From: CAZIJH01 sp964539655
GTDB lineage: Archaea; Aenigmatarchaeota; Aenigmatarchaeia; CG10238-14; SCSR01
Length of the DNA stretch: 24,088 bases
Assembly (NCBI GenBank): GCA_964539655.1
Contig: CAZIJH010000009.1
Coordinates: 1 to 24,088 of the forward strand
Direction of reading: 5' to 3'
Shown piece by piece: positions 13,299-20,199 of the stretch. Numbering within the stretch: position 1 is the first letter of the stretch; every line of letters starts with the position of its first letter. Position numbers and translations under genes: made by a program. Under the pieces are notes generated by a model. The model was not told where the DNA came from, did no database searches, and saw only the letters and a program-made list of their open reading frames with translations.

Positions 13299-13394
13299 TT
13301 GTTTTGCACCTAACATGAAATTGAATTCGCTCGGTATTTAAGCGTGGCAGTTTCTATACATGGAAATAGAAAAATTTTTACTTAATTTTAAATT

Positions 13395-13679
13395 TTAAGA
13401 AAACAGTTTTCCATTACTGATCTGGATTTTTCCCGTTTCTGTCAATGAATAAACATACAGAGTCAGCACAAGCTTTTTTGAATGGTTTTTCTCGTAAATT
13501 CTTACAATTCTATTATTCGATTCCACAATTCCGTTTGATTTCAAATAATTCAGAGGCAAAACTAATTCCTGATTGGAAATTTTGAAATGTTCCGACAGAT
13601 TTTCCAGAGTCGCACCTGCCATCTGATCCAGATAATTTGTAATATCTTCGACCAGCTTTGGACCAAGCCTCTTTTGCAT
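13395..13679 (-). CDS. Winged-helix DNA-binding protein
   Basis: This 94-residue protein reads MQKRLGPKLVEDITNYLDQM, GATLENLSEHFKISNQELVL (helix-turn-helix), PLNYLKSNGIVES, then a wing RIVRIYEKNHSKK and a final beta segment. TTG at 13688 is an alternative start. The TATA box TTTAAAG at 13703-13709 (minus reading) places transcription at about 13681, favouring leaderless ATG at 13679. It is divergent from another HTH-like gene across about 140 bases. AT-rich codon use sets it apart from the ribosomal operons. Confidence 0.6.
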   Translation of the reverse strand: MQKRLGPKLVEDITNYLDQMAGATLENLSEHFKISNQELVLPLNYLKSNGIVESNNRIVRIYEKNHSKKLVLTLYVYSLTETGKIQISNGKLFS

Positions 13680-13819
13680 TGATTTCAATTGCCGACCGAA
13701 TGTTTAAAGTTAACGCTTTTGGTGAAAGAAGAGCGCTATTATTGGAAAAATAAAATTCTGAAAGTAAATGCGAAGCATGTACCCATCGGATATTTATTTT
13801 TAAATAATTGTAATAACCC

Positions 13820-14176
13820 ATGAAGGCGTTTATTATTGCACCAACCAGGGAGAGAACAATCGAACTGTTTAAGACGTATCCAATTTATGGAGACGCGCTA
13901 AATCTCATAGACGAGAATACAGTTCTTTGGGGAAGTCTACGTACCAATTCTGCCGGAATCAGCAAAAGTTTTGCAATCGATGCAATATGTGACAAGTACA
14001 AAGTTAGTCGCGACGAATCATCCCGCGCTGTTGCGTGGTTACATGGAGCCGAACTTATTCACATAGGCGGCAGCGAATATTACGTGACTATGACCAGAGC
14101 CGGAAAAGAAATGTTGCATATCATGTATCAACTCAATAGTGTGAAACCTGTTGAACAGACTGTTAGATTCCCTTAA
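13820..14176 (+). CDS. Putative winged-helix regulator
   Basis: This 118-residue protein has a short beta/helix N-terminus (MKAFIIAPTRERTIELFKTY). A likely helix-turn-helix follows (FAIDAICDKYKVSRDESSRA, VAWLHGAELIHI), then a wing (GGSEYYVTMTRAGKEML). The order of sensing helix, recognition helix and wing fits a small regulator, but similarity is weak to the eye. A TATA-like TATTTATTT at about 13791-13799 lies about 26 bp from the ATG. It is divergent from the 94-residue winged-helix gene. Codon use is AT-rich. Confidence 0.5.
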   Translation: MKAFIIAPTRERTIELFKTYPIYGDALNLIDENTVLWGSLRTNSAGISKSFAIDAICDKYKVSRDESSRAVAWLHGAELIHIGGSEYYVTMTRAGKEMLHIMYQLNSVKPVEQTVRFP

Positions 14177-14245
14177 ATAAGGTTATGCGCTTGAAAATTG
14201 TGCGAGCTGGACAGATTTAAATCATTACTGCTCCATCAACAAAGC

Positions 14246-14707
14246 ATGCCGATATTTGATTTGATGGAAAGGCCGTTGTTAAGCAACGGTTTTGAGAAAG
14301 TCTTTGTTATGGACATGTTTGAAAATTTGACAGATTATACAAATCTCAAAATTCTTTACGAAGACGTACGCCAATACAAAAGAGGCCCGCAATTTTTGCA
14401 AGAAGTTCCAGAGTGGCTTCCATTAACTGAGCACGTTAAGTCAGTCATAATGATGATCGATCAACTTAAAGCAGGAATAATACCTCATATCGGTCCAGTT
14501 GTCGAAAATGTAACTTTGTTTTATCCAAAACCAGATTCCAGTGCAAAAGAAATCATGGTTTGTTATCGCATTTCATGCGGCAATTTCAAAATTGATGAAT
14601 ACGGCTATTTCACATTAACCGGAGAGCCTATGGAAAGAACCCCAGACGGCGAAAACAAAAGTTCTGCCAAACAAATCTACCAGGCTTTATTTGTTCAGAA
14701 AAAATAA
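14246..14707 (+). CDS. Unknown 153-residue protein
   Basis: I chose ATG at 14246 because a TATA box (GATTTAAATC, 14213-14222) is centred about 27 bp upstream, predicting a leaderless message. TTG at 14198 would extend it by 16 residues, over that box. The protein begins MPIFDLMERPLLSNGFEKVF and has a helical first half, then a beta-rich region (VENVTLFYPKPDS, EIMVCYRISCGNFKIDEYGY) and a polar tail. There is no membrane segment, metal motif or known domain. It is convergent with tRNA-Ser, seven bases away. Confidence 0.55.
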   Translation: MPIFDLMERPLLSNGFEKVFVMDMFENLTDYTNLKILYEDVRQYKRGPQFLQEVPEWLPLTEHVKSVIMMIDQLKAGIIPHIGPVVENVTLFYPKPDSSAKEIMVCYRISCGNFKIDEYGYFTLTGEPMERTPDGENKSSAKQIYQALFVQKK

Positions 14708-14714
14708 AATTATG

Positions 14715-14798
14715 CGCTGCGGATGGGATTTGAACCCACATGGACTTGCGCCCGCTGGTTTTCAAGACCAGTGCACTACCGGGTTATGCGACCGCAGC
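14715..14798 (-). tRNA. tRNA-Ser (TGA)
   Basis: The acceptor is GCTGCGG with CCGCAGC and discriminator G73. The anticodon arm is CTGGT CTTGAAA ACCAG, giving TGA. The long variable arm (about 14 bases) is diagnostic of a class II serine tRNA. The T arm is GTGGG TTCAAAT CCCAT. The 84-base gene has no encoded CCA. It appears to share a TATA element with the divergent gene at 14854. Confidence 0.95.
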
Positions 14799-14822
14799 AT
14801 TTCTTAAATAATAATTGTCCGT

Positions 14823-14832
14823 ATTAAATCTT
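14823..14832. promoter_or_regulatory. TATA box shared by tRNA-Ser and the RAM-domain gene
   Basis: TATTAAATCT reads as TATTAAATC on the plus strand and as GATTTAATA on the minus strand. It is centred about 27 bp from the ATG at 14854 and about 30 bp from the tRNA-Ser 5' end at 14798. The tRNA may instead use ATTTAAGAA-type sequence at 14801-14812, but that is too close. Confidence 0.4.
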
Positions 14833-14853
14833 TAACTGTTCAATAAAATTCAC

Positions 14854-15117
14854 ATGCCAGAAGCGTTGGTTTTGGTCGGCGTTAGTTACAGCCACGTTCC
14901 TCAAGATGTTGCAGAAAAAATTCGTAGTTTAGATTTTTCACAAATGAAAAAGTCAGCAAAGATAGTTGGTGTGTACGAAGTTTACGGGACTCCTTGGGAA
15001 TTGGTTGTTGGAATCAGTGCACACGATCAAGAGAGCTTGATTAAAGCAATATCTCAATACATTAGACCGATGAATGAATTGAGAGCGTCCATTACCCTCA
15101 ATTTGGCTAAACCTTAA
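14854..15117 (+). CDS. Stand-alone RAM (Lrp/AsnC effector-binding) domain protein
   Basis: This 87-residue protein resembles the ligand-binding RAM domain of Lrp/AsnC regulators without the N-terminal HTH: strand VLVGVSYSHVP, helix AEKIRSLDFS, then VGVYEVYGTPWELVVGISAH, helix DQESLIKAISQYI and final strand ASITLNLA. The family pattern (V-x-TG-x-Y-D-x-x-V region) is altered here to VYEVYGTPWEL. Such single-domain proteins can bind small molecules or modulate full-length Lrp regulators. It starts about 27 bp after a TATA-like TATTAAATC. Confidence 0.6.
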   Translation: MPEALVLVGVSYSHVPQDVAEKIRSLDFSQMKKSAKIVGVYEVYGTPWELVVGISAHDQESLIKAISQYIRPMNELRASITLNLAKP

Positions 15118-15182
15118 TCTGTGATTTTGCTCTTAGACACATCCTTAAATGCTTAACAGATAATTTTTAATTTTGGAAGAAT

Positions 15183-15533
15183 ATGCCAAGATATTACAGA
15201 AATGGTGCCGAAAATTTATCCTCGTCTGACATGGAAAAAATAGCCACTGATCTTCTAGCTGTATCCGAATCTTCCGGCCTCGGATTTACGCGCTTGCCAG
15301 GAACCGGAAAAGAAATAGTTTTGTCTAAACCCGAACCGCCAATTAGAGACATCTATGGCGGCAGCTCCCAATTTGTCGTTATAGGATTTCCACAGCAGAT
15401 AACAATTTACGATAATAGTGTGGCTTTCACGTTTGTGACAAATGAAACTTTTGCAGTACCAACGTTGAAAAAATACGGTTTGACTCGCCAGAAAAAAGGA
15501 CTTTTCAGAGCGTTGAAGCAGACTATTCTTTAG
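15183..15533 (+). CDS. Unknown 116-residue protein
   Basis: The protein begins MPRYYRNGAENLSSSDMEKI and has an N-terminal helix, then beta-rich sequence (QFVVIGFPQQITIYDNSVAF, FTFVTNETFAVP) and a basic C-terminal helix (RQKKGLFRALKQTIL). GGAAGA lies just upstream as a weak ribosome-binding site, with a TATA-like CTTAAATG at about 15145-15152. Its end overlaps the convergent OB-fold gene by 11 bases. I recognise no family. Confidence 0.55.
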   Translation: MPRYYRNGAENLSSSDMEKIATDLLAVSESSGLGFTRLPGTGKEIVLSKPEPPIRDIYGGSSQFVVIGFPQQITIYDNSVAFTFVTNETFAVPTLKKYGLTRQKKGLFRALKQTIL

Positions 15534-15813
15534 TAACTTCTATCTTTCCTGCGCGCGGAATGTTGAGCTGGAGCTTCTGCTTGAATTCAGTCACGTACGC
15601 TCCTTCAATGTTGACTGTGTCTCCGACAGAAATCGCGTCAATCTTCTCTTCCCAAAGGCTCACTGTTATCTGCCCGCTGTCGTCCTCGATGAGAGCATCG
15701 GCAACAAACTTTTTTCCAAAACGAGTCTGGACTTCCCTTTTTTCAGAAATGTCTATTACTTTAGCCTGAACAGAAACGTTGTTAGTGCCTCTCTGGATTT
15801 CCGCAATTTTCAT
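15523..15813 (-). CDS. Single OB-fold nucleic-acid-binding protein
   Basis: This 96-residue protein looks like one RPA/SSB-type OB fold: VSVQAKVIDISEKREVQTRF, then GKKFVADALIEDDSGQITVS, LWEEKIDAISVGDTVNIEGA and KQKLQLNIPRAGKI. Archaeal proteins of this size bind single-stranded nucleic acid, in replication, repair or RNA metabolism. TCTATTTAAACC at 15836-15847, read on the minus strand, is a good TATA box about 27 bp from the ATG. The gene lies just downstream of cbf5 but appears to have its own promoter. Confidence 0.8.
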   Translation of the reverse strand: MKIAEIQRGTNNVSVQAKVIDISEKREVQTRFGKKFVADALIEDDSGQITVSLWEEKIDAISVGDTVNIEGAYVTEFKQKLQLNIPRAGKIEVTKE

Positions 15814-15862
15814 AGTATGTAGATTAAATAATATTCTATTTAAACCTTTCTTACAACTCGGG

Positions 15863-16798
15863 TTAGTAAACTCCCCTTTCGATGAAAACCCTGTCCGTCC
15901 TGACAGCCACTCCTGTTTTCCTGCTCATCATCTCGTCGCTCGTCATCTTCGCGATTCCAATGCAAATAATTTCTTCCTTCAGGCTGAAAACTGCAACAGT
16001 CTCTCCGCGAACGATCCCCCTTTCAATTTTCGAAATTCCTCCGACAAAAACAGGAGCGCCGTTCGCGATCGCATTTATCGAAGAGTCCTTGACGAATATT
16101 TTTTTCGTGTCCGGTATCGCGCGCTCGATCGGGATCAGGATTTTTTTCAGCTTCGATTCGTCGCCGTATTTTGAAAATTCGTAGGCGTCCTTTATCTCCA
16201 GCAGCGAATGAGAATTTTCCTCTGAAAAGTTTCCAGCCTTCACCCTTCTCAGCTCAGACATGTTCGCGCCGACGCCGAGCTTCTGTCCGATATCGTGCAC
16301 GAGTTTCCTGATGTAGGTTCCGGCTTCCGTCCCCGTGTGGAAAAGCACGTCGTTACCTTCGATCTCGATTATGTCGAAAAAATAAATTTCCCTTTCGCGC
16401 TCCACCCTCGCGACTGCGGATCTTTTCGGAGGGCACTGCATTATCTTTCCAACAAATTCCTTGACGGCATCCCGCAAAATTTTTTCATCGACCTGCTTGT
16501 GAAGATGCATGACCCCGACGTATTCTTTTTTCAATCCCATCAGCACCGGCATCGCCTTCACGGAATTTTCCAAGGCCACAGGAAGCACTCCGGTGACTCC
16601 CGGATCCAGCGTGCCAGCATGCCCCGTCTTTTTCAGGCCGAAAATTTCCTTGACCCATGCAGAAACCTGGTGAGAAGTCGGTCCGGAATTTTTGTCAACG
16701 ATAATTACAGAATTTTTAATTGACTCTTCCAAACTTCTTTTCTCCGGACTTTTTCCGCGATTCGGGTCCGTTTCGTCGTTCGACTTGACGAGAAACAT
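15863..16798 (-). CDS. cbf5: Cbf5/TruB-family tRNA/rRNA pseudouridine synthase
   Basis: Cbf5 is the catalytic subunit of archaeal H/ACA ribonucleoproteins and can also make pseudouridine-55 in tRNA. The 311-residue protein has KTGHAGTLDPGVTGVLP with the catalytic aspartate at 65, CPPKRSAVARVERERE, and GTYIRKLVHDIGQKLG. A C-terminal PUA domain of about 75 residues (KKIFVKDSSINAIANGAPVF onward) follows. It keeps the conserved neighbourhood after eL14, although an unrelated plus-strand gene now separates them. A TATA box at 16821-16830 (minus reading) is about 27 bp from the ATG. Confidence 0.93.
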   Translation of the reverse strand: MFLVKSNDETDPNRGKSPEKRSLEESIKNSVIIVDKNSGPTSHQVSAWVKEIFGLKKTGHAGTLDPGVTGVLPVALENSVKAMPVLMGLKKEYVGVMHLHKQVDEKILRDAVKEFVGKIMQCPPKRSAVARVEREREIYFFDIIEIEGNDVLFHTGTEAGTYIRKLVHDIGQKLGVGANMSELRRVKAGNFSEENSHSLLEIKDAYEFSKYGDESKLKKILIPIERAIPDTKKIFVKDSSINAIANGAPVFVGGISKIERGIVRGETVAVFSLKEEIICIGIAKMTSDEMMSRKTGVAVRTDRVFIERGVY

Positions 16799-16832
16799 AA
16801 ACTGTATAAAGTTTTAGAAAGTTAAAATACAT
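16799..16832. promoter_or_regulatory. 34-bp spacer with two interleaved opposite promoters
   Basis: TATAAA at 16805-16810 faces right and lies about 25 bp from the ATG at 16833. GTTAAAATAC at 16821-16830, read leftward as GTATTTTAAC, lies about 27 bp from the cbf5 ATG at 16798. Each TATA box is next to the other gene's start codon, so the complete pair of promoters fits in 34 bp and probably cannot be used at the same time. Confidence 0.55.
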
Positions 16833-17219
16833 ATGACAGCAGAAGATTTGAAAAATTACCTGAAAGACGTGGCATCAAAATTGGGAAAAGATTATGCACA
16901 AGTCAGGAAATCATCCGTCACCTGCCAGGTAGGTTATGAAGATCTGCTTGATTCCATGGCAATGCTCAGCGCAACGATAGATTCTGATGTCAAATCCGAA
17001 TGCAAATCTTTGGAACGCTACCGAAGCGGAATCATGAACAAAACCGTCTTGACGGACAAAAATGATTTTATAGTTTTCGAAACAACTTTTGACAATGACA
17101 GTTTCGTTTTCATTTCTTGCAGGGGCAAAAAATATCTTGTCAAAGAAGACCAGCATCTCTACGATTTAGAAGAGTACAGGCAGCTTGCAAACGCGATGGC
17201 GTCTGTATTTGGGAAGTAG
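16833..17219 (+). CDS. Unknown 128-residue protein
   Basis: The protein begins MTAEDLKNYLKDVASKLGKD with an acidic amphipathic helix. A helical middle follows (YEDLLDSMAMLSATIDSDVK), then two beta segments (DFIVFETTFDNDSFVFISCR and KKYLVKEDQ) and a final helix. Three cysteines are scattered (34, 57, 95) without a metal pattern. It starts from its own promoter in the cbf5 spacer and ends eight bases from the convergent eL14 gene, so it is an insertion into the otherwise conserved eL14-cbf5 order. I recognise no family. Confidence 0.6.
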   Translation: MTAEDLKNYLKDVASKLGKDYAQVRKSSVTCQVGYEDLLDSMAMLSATIDSDVKSECKSLERYRSGIMNKTVLTDKNDFIVFETTFDNDSFVFISCRGKKYLVKEDQHLYDLEEYRQLANAMASVFGK

Positions 17220-17227
17220 TTCCCGAA

Positions 17228-17608
17228 TTATTTCTTCTCTTTTGTTTTCTTAGCTTCTTTCTTGACTTCCGCCTTCTTTTCCTTCTCGGCTTTCTTTGTC
17301 TCCGATCTTGTCTTCTCGGATTTCAATTCAGCCGCCGAAGGCTTCTTCAAGTTCAGCTTCGTCGTCAGATTCTGCTTCTCCATCGCCGAAATTATTTGCT
17401 CGTCGTCCTGGTTTTCCTGGACGTCGACAACATACTGCGTAGGCTCGAGATGAGCCACATTAGATTTTCTTCTCTTCACTCCGGTGAGGAGCCTAGGTCC
17501 CGTGACTTCCACGAAACTCTTGTCGATCTTTTTCACAACTACGCAATACCTTCCGGCTTCCTTGCCGTTCAGCTTCACGCAGATTCTTCCGATGTCTATA
17601 GATACCAT
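17228..17608 (-). CDS. rpl14e: 50S ribosomal protein eL14
   Basis: The first 75 or so residues match archaeal eL14: VSIDIGRICVKLNGKEAGRY, CVVVKKIDKSFVEVTGP and GVKRRKSNVAHLEPT. A C-terminal extension of about 50 residues is mostly Lys, Glu and Ala (from KKPSAAELKSEK to the end), a long charged tail likely flexible on the ribosome. Its ATG follows the eL34 stop by one base (TGAAATG). In many archaea cmk lies between eL34 and eL14; here it is absent. Last gene of the spc-type operon in this window. Confidence 0.93.
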   Translation of the reverse strand: MVSIDIGRICVKLNGKEAGRYCVVVKKIDKSFVEVTGPRLLTGVKRRKSNVAHLEPTQYVVDVQENQDDEQIISAMEKQNLTTKLNLKKPSAAELKSEKTRSETKKAEKEKKAEVKKEAKKTKEKK

Positions 17609-17609
17609 T

Positions 17610-17849
17610 TCATACCAACCTCGCTTTTGTTTTGAAAATTTCCTTGCTGCAGCACGGGCACAGGTTTCCTCCGTAAGGCCTGTTCACTGACTTCTCGGTC
17701 TTAGAAAGTTTTCCGACCTGGGAAGCGTCGGCCTTCTTCAATCCGTGCATGACCATACCGCATTTTCCGCAAACCGGCTTCGCAGCCTTCTCTCTTCTCA
17801 AAACTATTACATTCTTTCCCGACGTAGTTCTTCTTCTTATTTTCTTCAT
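17610..17849 (-). CDS. rpl34e: 50S ribosomal protein eL34
   Basis: This 79-residue protein has IRRRTTSGKNVIVLRREKAA, the zinc-binding pairs CGKC (from residue 27) and CPCC (from residue 64), and SVNRPYGGNLCPCC. eL34 is restricted to archaea and eukaryotes. The ATG overlaps the stop of the EMC3-like gene by 4 bases (ATGA), so the two are coupled. Confidence 0.95.
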   Translation of the reverse strand: MKKIRRRTTSGKNVIVLRREKAAKPVCGKCGMVMHGLKKADASQVGKLSKTEKSVNRPYGGNLCPCCSKEIFKTKARLV

Positions 17850-18328
17850 AGGCTAGCACCGAACATCTTTCTCGCGACCCATCCGGCCATGAACGAGACA
17901 AGCGCATACCAGTAGACCCACGTCATGCTCGAGCCGATTAGCGGAAGCTCGAACGGAAGCACGGCAACCTTTGTGCCTTGGTAATGGCTTGACAGCCACG
18001 GCAGGAATAACGAAATTATTATCAGCGAAATTATCATCGTCTTGAAAGTCTGCTTCATGTAGTCGTTGTTCGTCTTCATCAGATCGTTCAGGAACTTGTT
18101 CACGTCGTCCTTCCTTCCCTCCTTCTGGGCCTTTGTCAGCTCCTCCCTTACTTCCTCCATCTTCTTTTTTATCTGTCCGACAACTTCCTTGTTGATCAAA
18201 ATCCTGTTGAGGAAAAGTATTATGAAAGTTATCGCGATCGAGATAAGAAATACAGCGATGTAGCTGGGGAAAGCCGTTATCGGCAGGAATACAACGTCCA
18301 ACATTCCGGTTATCTGTTCCATTACCAT
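17846..18328 (-). CDS. EMC3/TMCO1-family (DUF106) YidC-like membrane insertase
   Basis: This family belongs to the Oxa1/YidC/Get1 superfamily and helps insert membrane proteins, consistent with its place directly after secY. The 160-residue protein has three membrane helices: about residues 20-42 (FPSYIAVFLISIAITFIILF), 94-114 (TMIISLIIISLFLPWL) and 132-152 (WVYWYALVSFMAGWVA). A cytoplasmic helical hairpin (QIKKKMEEVREELTKAQKEG) lies between the first two. The length and three-helix pattern match archaeal Ylp1/MJ0480-type proteins. A GGTG ribosome-binding site sits inside the last codons of secY. An ATG two codons downstream is an alternative start. Confidence 0.92.
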   Translation of the reverse strand: MVMEQITGMLDVVFLPITAFPSYIAVFLISIAITFIILFLNRILINKEVVGQIKKKMEEVREELTKAQKEGRKDDVNKFLNDLMKTNNDYMKQTFKTMIISLIIISLFLPWLSSHYQGTKVAVLPFELPLIGSSMTWVYWYALVSFMAGWVARKMFGASL

Positions 18329-18331
18329 TTT

Positions 18332-19795
18332 TTACACACCAAACAGTTTCTTTATTATCGGATGAGCCTCATCCATGTTCTGGTTACTTAGTTCTTCGTA
18401 GTAATTATAAATAATCATTACAGTTAAAAGCATTCCTGTTCCGGTTCCGATCGCGCCGAGCAGGTCAGCGGTTCCAGCGAGAAGGCCGACAGTAATTCCT
18501 CCAAGCACGGACAACGCAGGTATGTAACGGTTCAGCACAGATTCGACAATTCGCGGATCCCTTCTGTATCCTGGAATCTGCATTCCGGCTCCCTCAATCT
18601 GGTTGGCGACAGACTTTGCGTCCATGCTCGATGTCGACACCCAAAATATCGAGAATATCATCGAGAAAATTGCGAGGAACGAAACATAGGTGACGGCGCG
18701 CAGCAGCTCGTTCAACACAAAGTTTCCGGCAAGCAAGTCGAAAAAGAATCCTCTGCTGTTTACGGAAAGATAATATATTAATCCGGACACTGGATTTTGG
18801 TCGGCGTCAAAACATCCGAGGAAACTGCACATCAGCCCTGTCGCCGGATCGGGCTGCAGTCCCATCCTCGCTATCAGTTGCACGTTCGCGAGAAGGGCCG
18901 CTGTAAGAATGACGGGAACGTTGCTGGTGTAAAGAAGTTTCAGCGACCAGTTCTTCCCGAATCCCCTGAGCGCAGAAAATGCGAGAGGCACGTCCACCCT
19001 TATGTGCTGCACATACACCACGATCAGGAAAATGAACACGGTCGATATTATCGGCAATATATTGTAGACGGATTCCAAAACTTTTCCTGCGGAAAGTCCG
19101 ATCATCACGTTCCACAAAAGTCCCGCGGGTGGGCTGCCTTCGGACGGGATGCACAGCGCGAACTTGAATGCCTCGCAACCGACAGTCAGCGGCGAAAATA
19201 TCCTGACAAGCACCTGGCTTCCTACACCAGCTGCGATGAACAGGCTTATACCTGACCCGAATCCCCATTTCGAGACGATTTCGTCGAGAAGTATGACTAT
19301 GAGCCCACCCATCGCGAGCTGCAAAATGACAGCGACCATGCTGACGAAGTTCGGCTCGGTCGGCAACGCTCCGGCCATCACGTACGCTATCGCCTCTACA
19401 AATGAAAAAGTGATTGCGAGGAATTTGTTCCACGACTGGAATTTCTTTTTCGAACCTGGCTTCGACATGTCCCAGTTGATTATCTTCGACCCGACGAGAA
19501 GCTGCAGGATAATTCCTGCCGTGACTATAGGCCCGATACCCAGCGTCATGATGCTTCCGAATCTCGAACCGAGAACTATTTCGAAGAACTTGAACTGCTC
19601 GAACGCCGCGCCCTTGGCTATTCCGACCACGGTTATGTTGGCAAGCACGACGTAAAGTATGAGCGCTATTCCCGTCCATTTCAGTCTCGTGTTGAAGTTC
19701 TGCTTGTAAAGCGGCTTAGATACGGACGGAAGATATTTCGAAATATTCTCTATGAGACTCGGCTGGCTTTGCTGCAATGGCGTGTCTTCATTCAT
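18332..19795 (-). CDS. secY: Protein translocase subunit SecY (Sec61 alpha)
   Basis: SecY is the channel-forming subunit of the SecYEG translocon. The 487-residue protein has about ten membrane helices, the plug-region GIGPIVTAGIILQLL, GGLIVILLDEIVSKWGFGSG, GAGMQIPGYRRDPRIVESVL and a terminal cytoplasmic segment. A long loop between helices contains MCSFLGCFDADQNPVS, with two cysteines, perhaps an external loop. Its ATG overlaps the uL15 stop by 4 bases (ATGA). adkA, normally next, is missing from this position. Confidence 0.97.
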   Translation of the reverse strand: MNEDTPLQQSQPSLIENISKYLPSVSKPLYKQNFNTRLKWTGIALILYVVLANITVVGIAKGAAFEQFKFFEIVLGSRFGSIMTLGIGPIVTAGIILQLLVGSKIINWDMSKPGSKKKFQSWNKFLAITFSFVEAIAYVMAGALPTEPNFVSMVAVILQLAMGGLIVILLDEIVSKWGFGSGISLFIAAGVGSQVLVRIFSPLTVGCEAFKFALCIPSEGSPPAGLLWNVMIGLSAGKVLESVYNILPIISTVFIFLIVVYVQHIRVDVPLAFSALRGFGKNWSLKLLYTSNVPVILTAALLANVQLIARMGLQPDPATGLMCSFLGCFDADQNPVSGLIYYLSVNSRGFFFDLLAGNFVLNELLRAVTYVSFLAIFSMIFSIFWVSTSSMDAKSVANQIEGAGMQIPGYRRDPRIVESVLNRYIPALSVLGGITVGLLAGTADLLGAIGTGTGMLLTVMIIYNYYEELSNQNMDEAHPIIKKLFGV

Positions 19796-20199
19796 ACGAC
19801 CACTGCTTTGCCTCCGGCACCTTCCAATTTCTTGATCGCGGATTTAGAAAAATGTTTCGCCTTTACGACAAGCGGCTTTGAAATTTTTCCGCGTCCCAAA
19901 ACTTTCTGGAAGCCGAACTGCGTTGCGTCTATATCCACCCTGTTTTCTCTGACCGAGATTTTTTCCAGCTCATCAAGATTTATCGCGGAAATTTTCTCCA
20001 CAACAGCAACAGGCCTCGTGAATCCGAATTTTCCAAAATGTTCCTTGTCATATTTCACAGTTAAGCTCCACTTGTGCTTGTGCATTCCCGCCGCTCCCCT
20101 TCCTCCGCGCGAACCTCCGCCCCTCCATTTCTTGTGGGAGCCGTGATAAGCTCTCTGTCCGCGGAATCTGGAATGCTTCCTTCGTTTCCTGACAACCAT
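19792..20199 (-). CDS. rpl15: 50S ribosomal protein uL15
   Basis: This 135-residue protein has the basic glycine-rich N-terminus (MVVRKRRKHSRFRGQRAYHG, KWRGGGSRGGRGAAGMHKH), the central KYDKEHFGKFGFTRP, and the C-terminal KPLVVKAKHFSKSAIKKLEG. The ATG immediately follows the TAG of uL30, with AGGAGA about 11 bases upstream. Confidence 0.96.
   Translation of the reverse strand: MVVRKRRKHSRFRGQRAYHGSHKKWRGGGSRGGRGAAGMHKHKWSLTVKYDKEHFGKFGFTRPVAVVEKISAINLDELEKISVRENRVDIDATQFGFQKVLGRGKISKPLVVKAKHFSKSAIKKLEGAGGKAVVV

Noticed and set aside
14198..14245. TTG-initiated extension of the 153-residue protein
   Set aside because: A TATA box at 14213-14222 lies within the extension and fits leaderless initiation at ATG 14246.
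12957..14798. tRNA-bounded integrated element
   Set aside because: No integrase, no duplicated tRNA 3' end and no direct repeats were seen, so a mobile element cannot be claimed.
18807..19679. Long open frame of about 290 codons overlapping secY on the same strand
   Set aside because: Another reading frame of secY. Its arginine-rich sequence has no recognisable domain, and SecY is unmistakable.
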